This document shows, piece by piece, positions 1 through 4,544 of a stretch of 5,142 nucleotides of DNA. The notes beneath the pieces are model-generated. The model ran no database searches, was not told the origin of the DNA, and saw only the letters and a program-made list of their open reading frames with translations. The stretch comes from an uncultured Collinsella sp. (GTDB taxonomy: Bacteria; Actinomycetota; Coriobacteriia; Coriobacteriales; Coriobacteriaceae): positions 1 to 5,142 of the forward strand of contig USJB01000097.1 of the NCBI GenBank assembly GCA_900554905.1, in the 5' to 3' direction. The position numbers and the translations under genes are program-made. Each line of letters starts with the position of its first letter. Within the stretch, counting starts at the first letter, position 1.

Positions 1-768
1 ATGACTGAATCTGTTGTTGATTACAGCGAGCAGCCTCTGGCTGTCGAGGTCGACGACGTCACCATGATCTTTAACATGGCGTCCGAGTCGCTGACCAACC
101 TCAAGGAGTACTTCATTAAGCTTGCCAAGCACGAGCTGTTCTTTGAGGAGTTTAGAGCGCTTAAGCACATCTCGTTCGATATTCATCGCGGCGAGGTTGT
201 GGGTCTTGTTGGCACCAATGGTTCCGGCAAGTCTACGATGCTCAAGATCATCGCTGGCGTGCTTGAGCCCAGTGAGGGCAGCGTTAAGGTGCACGGTAAC
301 ATCGCGCCGTTGATTGAGCTTGGTGCCGGCTTTGACCCCGAGCTGACCGCCCGCGAGAACATCTATCTGAACGGCGCCCTGCTCGGCTATACCAAGGAGT
401 TCATCGACGCCAACTTTGACGGCATTATCGAGTTCGCTGAGCTGCAGAACTTTGTCGATATGCCGCTTAAGAACTTCTCCTCGGGCATGGTGGCGCGTAT
501 CGCCTTTGCAATCGCGACGATTACCGAGCCCGATATTCTGATCGTTGACGAGACGCTGTCCGTCGGTGATGTGTTCTTCCAGCAGAAGTGCGAGGCCCGC
601 ATCCAGCACTTTATCCAGAGCGGCGACGTGACGGTTCTGTTCGTTTCGCACTCCATGGAGCAGGTTGAGCGCATCTGCCAGCGTGCCGTTTGGATTGAGA
701 AGGGTGACCTTCGCATGGACGGCCCGGTCGATGAGGTCTGCAAGGCGTATCGCGAGCAGTTCAACTAG
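1..768 (+). CDS. ABC exporter ATP-binding subunit, polysaccharide/teichoic acid type (Wzt/TagH/KpsT-like)
   Basis: This 255-residue cytoplasmic ATPase should energise export of a lipid-linked cell-surface glycan through an ABC-2 type permease. Visible motifs are Walker A GTNGSGKST (71-79), the family-typical stretch around residues 104-124 (IELGAGFDPELTARENIYLNG), the signature FSSGM (159-163), Walker B ending in VDE (182-184), the D-loop area LSVGD (186-190), and the switch histidine SH (216-217). The N-terminal block before ALKHISFDI (53-61) and the stretch after Walker A are typical of the O-antigen/teichoic-acid exporter ATPases. The protein stops at 255 residues, so it lacks the C-terminal glycan-binding domain of long Wzt proteins. 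ATG at base 1 fits the family's usual N-terminus, but its ribosome site and the expected permease gene lie outside the window. The exported substrate cannot be told from the sequence. Confidence 0.9.
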   Translation: MTESVVDYSEQPLAVEVDDVTMIFNMASESLTNLKEYFIKLAKHELFFEEFRALKHISFDIHRGEVVGLVGTNGSGKSTMLKIIAGVLEPSEGSVKVHGNIAPLIELGAGFDPELTARENIYLNGALLGYTKEFIDANFDGIIEFAELQNFVDMPLKNFSSGMVARIAFAIATITEPDILIVDETLSVGDVFFQQKCEARIQHFIQSGDVTVLFVSHSMEQVERICQRAVWIEKGDLRMDGPVDEVCKAYREQFN

Positions 769-770
769 GT

Positions 771-776
771 TATAAT
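771..776 (+). promoter_or_regulatory. Possible -10 element (TATAAT) for the tRNA-Arg gene
   Basis: A perfect TATAAT lies two bases after the ABC gene's stop codon and 46 bases before the tRNA 5' end, which would give a leader of about 40 nt. No good -35 hexamer is visible at 16-18 bp spacing; the hexamers there match TTGACA poorly. The call therefore rests on the -10 hexamer and position only. Confidence 0.35.
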
Positions 777-822
777 TACTTGCGCCTGACAGGCTTGCGC
801 TTGCTTGGGCGTGCGGTTATTT

Positions 823-899
823 GCTCCATTAGCTCAGTTGGATAGAGCAGGGGACTTCTAATCCCAAGGTCGACGGTTCGAATCCGCCATGGAGCACCA
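823..899 (+). tRNA. tRNA-Arg (anticodon TCT)
   Basis: A full cloverleaf can be drawn. The acceptor stem is 823-829 with 889-895 (7/7 pairs), T8/A9 are 830-831, and the D-arm is GCTC (832-835) with GAGC (845-848). The anticodon arm is 850-866 with loop CTTCTAA and anticodon TCT at 857-859, reading AGA and by wobble AGG. The variable region is AGGTC and the T-loop TTCGAAT is 877-883. Discriminator A896 is followed by an encoded CCA (897-899). Two stem positions do not pair: G850/A866 at the top of the anticodon stem and A873/C887 in the T-stem. AGA and AGG are rare codons in a GC-rich genome, so this is a minor isoacceptor. Confidence 0.95.
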
Positions 900-908
900 T
901 CGTTTATT

Positions 909-940
909 AAGCCCGGACCGCTTGGTGGTCTGGGCTTTTT
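909..940 (+). terminator. Rho-independent terminator after tRNA-Arg
   Basis: An 11-bp stem (909-919 with 927-937, one G·T pair) with a 7-nt loop ends in a run of five T at 936-940. It starts 10 nt after the tRNA CCA and so terminates the tRNA transcript. Its T-run doubles as the first codon of the recognisable acyltransferase remnant downstream. Confidence 0.88.
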
Positions 941-1170
941 CACATGCCGGTGTTCTTTGTTCTTGCCGGGTATACGTTTAGGCCGAAGCCGTGGCGTGAG
1001 CGTTCTGCGGGCAAGCCAGTCTGGCAATCTTTACGATCCATGCGGTCGATTGGTTTATTCCGTGGCAGACCATGCCTCTGCTTATGACGCTGCCAGCATC
1101 GTGGTTCTTCGCGTCAATCGTACGCTGTGCCTGCGATATTGGATTGGCGTACGTGATCAAGAAGGCGTAA
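938..1170 (+). pseudogene. Remnant of an acyltransferase-3 family membrane protein (internal deletion, frameshifted)
   Basis: Two pieces of what looks like one protein family survive in different frames. In the frame starting at 938 the DNA reads FHMPVFFVLAGYTFRPKPW, close to the conserved early segment of acyltransferase-3 proteins (FHMPLFFFLSGYxF). From about 997 to the TAA at 1168-1170, in the frame containing base 1021, it reads CGQASLAIFTIHAVDWF followed by a hydrophobic tail ending in YVIKKA. This resembles the family's C-terminal segment (xIGxxSLxIxxxH) and last membrane helix. The middle of a roughly 330-residue protein is missing, and the junction lies near 985-1005. There is no start codon or ribosome site, and the upstream side runs straight into the tRNA terminator. 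Such enzymes O-acylate surface glycans, which could fit the nearby glycan exporter. The family assignment is from memory of the motifs. Confidence 0.6.
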
Positions 1171-1205
1171 CAAAAGCGGGGAGGACCAACTTGGCCCTCC
1201 CCGCT
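1171..1205 (-). terminator. Rho-independent terminator of the DUF4869/ATPase cassette
   Basis: A 10-bp GC-rich stem (1175-1184 with 1196-1205) is extended past one A/C mismatch by three more pairs. Read on the - strand it is followed by TTTTG, and it begins 5 nt beyond the ATPase stop codon (1210-1212). On the + strand there is no T-run, so it mainly serves the - strand genes. Confidence 0.88.
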
Positions 1206-1209
1206 GTAT

Positions 1210-2211
1210 CTAGTCTGCCTTCAGGCACTCGGGCAAGACGTTTGCAACTGCATTCATCGCCTGCGGCCTCAGGTACTGCTCATTGAGCTTTGCCTTTCTG
1301 TAGGCGTAGCGAGTGTCTGTCGAGTACTTGATCAATACGTCGGTGAAGAATCGCTCCCAACTTAGGTACTTGCGGCTTTCGATATAGCTCGAAGGATCCT
1401 TGAGGATTTTTGGAATGTCGTTACTGGGGATGAGGCCAGATTGCAGAAGTGTCCACTCAAATGATTCCGGGAGGAACAAGCGAACGTTCTTGTAAACGCG
1501 CTGTCCGAGCACCTTTTCGATGTAGGGACCAAACGCTGCGCCGTCTCCAATGGCAAGAACGTTTTGCTCGGGGCATTCGTGAATTGTCCGCTTTAGATTT
1601 GCTACGCCGGTGGCGGTATAGCAGGGGATCCCGAGCCGGTTGCAAAGAGCGTTGTAGAATTGATAGCCAGATTTGCTATCTTCGACAACTACGGCGTCGG
1701 GTACCTCGAATCCAACATTTAGATCCTGATACAGCATACTTGCCGTGTGGTCATATAGCGGCTTGGTCACCGAGTAGAAGCGTCTGTCGCTCTTGCGGCC
1801 ATTGATTGTTTTACTTGTCGTGTTGACTAACTTCAGGATCTCATCAACGCTGTAGGGGAGCTCGTTGGCATCGCGACGAGATATCAGAACATAATAGTTG
1901 GATGATCCGTTGACGGCTTTGGCGAAGTCCTTTGAGTAGATAAACTCGTTGCCCTCATCTAGAAAGACAATTGAATCTTCGATGATCGACAGCTCGCGCT
2001 CCCAGCGTCTGCCGGAAAGTGTTTCGCAAGGCACGTTGCAGCTGAGCGTAACGCCGCTTTCCGGTCCTCGGTCGTTGTGGTCGCGAATCATCGAGATGAG
2101 CGTCGTTTTGCCCGTGCCGCTATTGCCGCGTATAAAGGAAATATTGCGCTTAAACGTGAGTGTGTATTTGACCTTTGCACGCTCTACGACAACGGTATGC
2201 GTTCCCTTCAT
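1210..2211 (-). CDS. P-loop ATPase with possible TOPRIM-like C-terminal half; partner of the DUF4869 gene
   Basis: This 333-residue protein has no recognised function. The N-terminal third is a compact NTPase: a beta-rich start, Walker A GNSGTGKTT (29-37), then only about 45 residues to Walker B IVFLDE (81-86), and a strand ending in ISRR (110-113) that looks like a sensor. No ABC LSGG signature is visible. The C-terminal half has VVVEDSKSG (174-182), VLAIGDGAAFGPY (218-230) and LPESFEW (247-253). The spacing of an acidic motif, a GDG motif and an S-x-E motif recalls TOPRIM-type nuclease domains of OLD/DUF4435 proteins, but the usual second Asp of DxD is Ala225. I recall relatives mislabelled as 'translation initiation factor 2'; nothing here supports that name. 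The ATG overlaps the upstream stop (TAATG) and has no strong ribosome site, so translation is probably coupled. GC is low compared with the aromatic genes. Confidence 0.8.
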   Translation of the reverse strand: MKGTHTVVVERAKVKYTLTFKRNISFIRGNSGTGKTTLISMIRDHNDRGPESGVTLSCNVPCETLSGRRWERELSIIEDSIVFLDEGNEFIYSKDFAKAVNGSSNYYVLISRRDANELPYSVDEILKLVNTTSKTINGRKSDRRFYSVTKPLYDHTASMLYQDLNVGFEVPDAVVVEDSKSGYQFYNALCNRLGIPCYTATGVANLKRTIHECPEQNVLAIGDGAAFGPYIEKVLGQRVYKNVRLFLPESFEWTLLQSGLIPSNDIPKILKDPSSYIESRKYLSWERFFTDVLIKYSTDTRYAYRKAKLNEQYLRPQAMNAVANVLPECLKAD

Positions 2212-2660
2212 TACTCATCAACATCCAAAAAGTCATTCGTGGCACCGACAAACTCCTGCATGTTCCTGACGATGCGGCCGTCGTTATTGATACGAATCTC
2301 AAAACGCTTCCAGGGGAACTTCATGATGTGGTAAAGGGTTACCAGCACATCCTGTTCTTTGCCAATTTTGAGCAGCCAGCGGGCACAATTGTCTCCGCAG
2401 GTGGATGCGTTGAACACCATGTTTGGGATATTGCGTACCAGCAGCAGCGTCTTAACGCCGCCGGACAGTTCGAGTGGAGTGATTGAGCCCAGCTGCTTGC
2501 TTACGATGTTGTGGGGACCGATGAGCTCTGATCCGTCCACGCTTTTAATAATCTGTGCGGCCATAGGATCTTCGAACCATGAGTCCAAGTATGAATTCCT
2601 AAAATAGGTTTCGGTATCGTAGATGGAACCGGGGTAATCTCCCAGGTGAATGCTCAGCAT
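2211..2660 (-). CDS. DUF4869-like protein of unknown function, first gene of the two-gene cassette
   Basis: This 149-residue soluble protein is recognised from memory as resembling the DUF4869 family of gut Firmicutes. Visible features are an N-terminal MLSIHLGDYPGSIY, the block LELSGGVKTLLLV (63-75), a cysteine pair in CGDNC (88-92) followed by ARWLLKI (93-99), a TLYHIM strand (108-113), and a C-terminal FEIRINNDG (120-128). There are no membrane segments or signal peptide. ATG at 2660 is chosen because GGAG (2667-2670) sits 6 nt upstream. An in-frame ATG at 2750 would add 30 residues, but that stretch covers the promoter and terminator hairpin. Its TAA shares one base with the ATPase start, so the two proteins are probably made together and may interact. 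LSGG resembles an ABC signature motif, but this may be chance. Confidence 0.75.
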   Translation of the reverse strand: MLSIHLGDYPGSIYDTETYFRNSYLDSWFEDPMAAQIIKSVDGSELIGPHNIVSKQLGSITPLELSGGVKTLLLVRNIPNMVFNASTCGDNCARWLLKIGKEQDVLVTLYHIMKFPWKRFEIRINNDGRIVRNMQEFVGATNDFLDVDE

Positions 2661-2666
2661 GTGGGT

Positions 2667-2670
2667 CTCC
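2667..2670 (-). promoter_or_regulatory. Ribosome binding site (GGAG) fixing the DUF4869-like start
   Basis: GGAG on the - strand lies 6 nt before ATG 2658-2660. It supports this start over the upstream in-frame ATG at 2750. Confidence 0.7.
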
Positions 2671-2691
2671 AGACGTTGTGTGACTGCAACG

Positions 2692-2697
2692 ATTATA
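2692..2697 (-). promoter_or_regulatory. Promoter -10 element (TATAAT) of the DUF4869/ATPase cassette
   Basis: A perfect TATAAT on the - strand lies about 30 nt upstream of the DUF4869-like ATG, predicting a leader of roughly 25 nt. At 17-bp spacing the -35 is weak: CTGGCG, 3 of 6 matches to TTGACA. The -35 region falls within the right-hand part of the terminator hairpin, so an activator, a repressor or the hairpin itself could influence use of this promoter. Confidence 0.6.
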
Positions 2698-2698
2698 T

Positions 2699-2757
2699 GC
2701 CAGTAATAAAGTGCCGCCAGTAGCGAGGTTGCTGCTGGCGGCACTGGCATTACTGGC
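2699..2757. repeat. 59-nt interrupted palindrome containing the aro terminator
   Basis: Outer arms GCCAGTAAT (2699-2707) and ATTACTGGC (2749-2757) are perfect inverted repeats. They are separated by a 3/4-nt internal loop from the inner 14-bp stem (2711-2724 with 2731-2744). The left arm begins 2 bp from the cassette's -10 hexamer. The structure is larger than termination alone needs and could be an operator or a mobile-element scar. Which of these it is cannot be decided from the sequence. Confidence 0.7.
2708..2744 (-). terminator. Rho-independent terminator of the aro operon
   Basis: A 14-bp stem (2711-2724 with 2731-2744, one G·T pair) with a 6-nt loop is followed on the - strand by TTTATTA. 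It lies about 50 nt after the aroQ stop codon. The T-tract is short and interrupted, so some readthrough into the downstream cassette is possible. Confidence 0.75.
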
Positions 2758-2791
2758 GTGCGAATCGGGGTTGATGGATTTGCGCGCGAGA

Positions 2792-3229
2792 CTACTTTTC
2801 GAGTCGTTCCCTCAACAGCTCTAGCGCATGTGCGTAGCCCTGCAGGCCCTCACCGGTGATGGTGGCGAAGCAGGCCAGGCGGGCGTAGCTCACCTGGCGG
2901 AAGTCCTCGCGGGTCTCGACGGCGCTGATGTGGACCTCCACAGCCGGGATTGCGACGGCTTTGAGCGCGTCCAGGATGGCCACGCTCGTATGCGTGTAGG
3001 CGGCCGGGTTGATGACGATGCCGTCGACCTTGCCGTAGGCCTCCTGGATCTTGTCGACGATGCTGCCCTCGTGGTTAGACTGGAAGACCTCGACCTCGTC
3101 GAAGCCCTGTGCGGCGCCCGCTTCCTGGCAGATCTGGACCAGGCGGCCGTAGTTGTCGCTGCCATAGATGCCCGGCTCGCGAATGCCGAGCATGTTGAGG
3201 TTGGGTCCGTTGATGACGAGTGCTTTCAT
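2792..3229 (-). CDS. aroQ: 3-dehydroquinate dehydratase, type II
   Basis: Converts 3-dehydroquinate to 3-dehydroshikimate, the third step of the shikimate pathway, in the cytoplasm; the family forms dodecamers. At 145 residues it has the usual length. Visible active-site elements are NGPNLNMLGIREP (7-19) with Arg17, the catalytic Tyr22 in IYG, INPAAYTHTS (73-82) with Asn74 and His80, the catalytic His100 in EVHIS (98-102), and Arg111 in REDFR (107-111). The family-typical GxGLQGY ending is at 126-132. After the catalytic His the usual HLSN reads HISA. The ATG at 3227-3229 follows AAAGGA at suitable spacing. It is last in the pheA-aroEK-aroQ run and is separated from aroEK by a 64-nt gap filled by a perfect hairpin, which may tune its expression. 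Confidence 0.95.
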   Translation of the reverse strand: MKALVINGPNLNMLGIREPGIYGSDNYGRLVQICQEAGAAQGFDEVEVFQSNHEGSIVDKIQEAYGKVDGIVINPAAYTHTSVAILDALKAVAIPAVEVHISAVETREDFRQVSYARLACFATITGEGLQGYAHALELLRERLEK

Positions 3230-3234
3230 GGTTG

Positions 3235-3242
3235 CTTCCTTT
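3235..3242 (-). promoter_or_regulatory. Ribosome binding site of aroQ
   Basis: AAAGGAAG on the - strand sits about 5 nt before the aroQ ATG, in the short gap between the intergenic hairpin and the start codon. There is no room there for a separate promoter, so aroQ is most likely read through the hairpin from upstream. Confidence 0.65.
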
Positions 3243-3250
3243 GCGATTGG

Positions 3251-3291
3251 AAAACCACCACAAAGGTGCCTGTCCCCTTTGTGGTGGTTTT
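3251..3291. repeat. 16-bp perfect hairpin between aroEK and aroQ (REP-like or weak bidirectional terminator)
   Basis: AAAACCACCACAAAGG (3251-3266) is the exact inverse complement of 3276-3291, with a 9-nt loop. Both strands end the stem in TTTT, so the element is nearly symmetric and could act as a weak terminator either way. It starts 2 nt after the aroEK stop and ends 21 nt before the aroQ start. The central GGTGCCTGTCCCCTTT resembles dispersed REP-type repeats I recall from other bacteria. Only one copy is in this window, so dispersal cannot be shown here. Confidence 0.75.
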
Positions 3292-3293
3292 GG

Positions 3294-4544
3294 TTAGAGA
3301 GCGGGTGGGAGGGTGTCGAGGAGGGCTTGGGCGGTGTTGGCGGCGCAGTCGCGTGAGTCGATGATGTAGTCGGCCCAGGCGCGGTAGCGCGGCATGCGCT
3401 GCTCGGCCAGCTTGTCGATACCGTCGCGGGCGGTGATGGGGCGGCCCTTGTGGGCGAGTTCGTCGAGCTTGCGGTTGAGCATCACGATTTGGCTGTTCTG
3501 GTGCAGCAGCGGATAGTTCTCGTTACGCGTGACCACGCCGCCGCCGGTTGAGAGCACCAGGCCGCTGCGCTTGGAGATGTCGGCCAGCGCTGCCGTCTCC
3601 TGCTCGCGGAAGGCCGCCTCGCCGCACTTGACGATAAAGTCGGCGCAGGGCATGCCCAGGCGCTCCTCAAGCGCTCGGTCCAAGTCGATGTGCTCGCGAC
3701 CCGTGAGCAGGGCGATCTGCTCGCCCACGCGGGTCTTGCCCGAGCCCGGCATGCCGATCAGCGCGATGTTCTGCTCGCGGTGAGATAGACGCTCCGTTAC
3801 GTCCAAGATGCGCTTGCGCGGGGTGACCTGGCCGGTATAGCGCTCAACAGCCTGTGCTGCCTGGGCAACAAGCATGAGCAGACCGCCGATGCAGGGGATA
3901 CCGCGGCGCTCGGCCTCGAGCATCAGGCCCGTGCGGGCGGGGTTGTAGACAATGTCGATAACGCCTTCGAGCGCATCGAGCCCTTCGAGCGTGCAAGGCG
4001 CGTCGGGGCAGTGGGGGAACATGCCGGCGGGCGTGCAGTTGACGAGTAACGTTGCATCGGACTGCTGGGAGATGTTGTCGTAATTGACCTCGCTCGTGCA
4101 GCCGACGGGCACGACGATGGCGCCCAGGTCTCCCAGCACCATACTTGCCGTGGTGCCGGCGCCACCAGTGGCTCCGAGCACGAGAGCCTTCTTGCCGGTA
4201 ACCTCAACGCCCAGCTCTTCGACCAGGCACTGAAAACCAAAGTAGTCGGTGTTGTCGCCACGCAGGCGACCGTCAGGCAGACGTGTGATGGTGTTGACGT
4301 TGCCCATGCGCTCGGCCAACGGACTCAGCTCGTCCAGGTATTCCATGACGGTGCGCTTGTAGGGGATGGTCACGTTGGTGCCCTCCCACTCGTCGCCCGT
4401 CATAAAGGCCGCGAGGTCCTCGGGCTCGCGCTCAAAACGCACGTACTCGAGTCCCGCGAGTTCCTTGTAGATGGTCGGGGTGTAGCTGTGGCCCAGCACA
4501 CGGCCCAGGACGCCGTAGGGGCGGGTTGCGGCGGTATCGGTCAT
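3294..4544 (-). CDS. Bifunctional shikimate dehydrogenase / shikimate kinase (AroE-AroK fusion)
   Basis: This 416-residue enzyme should carry out two steps: NADPH reduction of 3-dehydroshikimate to shikimate, then ATP-dependent phosphorylation to shikimate 3-phosphate. The AroE part (about 8-245) shows HSYTP (19-23, Thr22 where Ser is usual), TNVTIPYK (56-63) with catalytic Lys63, GDNTD (96-100) with catalytic Asp100, the dinucleotide loop GATGGAG (124-130), NCTPAGM (169-175), and GGLLMLVAQA (220-229) with Gln228. The AroK part (about 258-416) shows Walker A GMPGSGKT (264-271), IDLD (286-289), GEAAFREQE (308-316), STGGG (332-336) and lid KGRPI (366-370). Each domain is close to the length of its stand-alone enzyme, and all key residues are present. 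The ATG directly follows the pheA stop (TAGATG) and uses a GGAGGT site inside the end of pheA. Confidence 0.94.
   Translation of the reverse strand: MTDTAATRPYGVLGRVLGHSYTPTIYKELAGLEYVRFEREPEDLAAFMTGDEWEGTNVTIPYKRTVMEYLDELSPLAERMGNVNTITRLPDGRLRGDNTDYFGFQCLVEELGVEVTGKKALVLGATGGAGTTASMVLGDLGAIVVPVGCTSEVNYDNISQQSDATLLVNCTPAGMFPHCPDAPCTLEGLDALEGVIDIVYNPARTGLMLEAERRGIPCIGGLLMLVAQAAQAVERYTGQVTPRKRILDVTERLSHREQNIALIGMPGSGKTRVGEQIALLTGREHIDLDRALEERLGMPCADFIVKCGEAAFREQETAALADISKRSGLVLSTGGGVVTRNENYPLLHQNSQIVMLNRKLDELAHKGRPITARDGIDKLAEQRMPRYRAWADYIIDSRDCAANTAQALLDTLPPAL

Noticed and set aside
776..1027. Open frame of 83 codons on the - strand
   Set aside because: It is the antisense of the tRNA-Arg and its terminator; the RIRTVDLG...PTEL stretch is a typical false protein from tRNA antisense. 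It has no ribosome site.
1175..1205. Terminator for + strand transcripts
   Set aside because: No T-run follows the hairpin on the + strand, unlike the TTTT on the - strand.
957..1286. Open frame of 109 codons on the + strand
   Set aside because: It runs through the acyltransferase scar in an unused frame, across a strong hairpin and into the antisense of the ATPase. The protein is Ser/Arg-rich with no motif.
823..2660. Integrative element using the tRNA 3' end as attachment site
   Set aside because: I found no direct repeat of the tRNA 3' sequence elsewhere in the window, and no integrase gene.
2661..2750. Upstream ATG at 2750 extending the DUF4869-like protein by 30 residues
   Set aside because: The extension is encoded by the terminator hairpin and the TATAAT region, while ATG 2660 has a well-placed GGAG and matches the family's N-terminus as I recall it.
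2828..3364. Open frame of 178 codons on the + strand
   Set aside because: It is antisense to aroQ and the end of aroEK and crosses the intergenic hairpin. Its Asp/Val/Gly-rich content is an artefact of GC-rich codons on the other strand.
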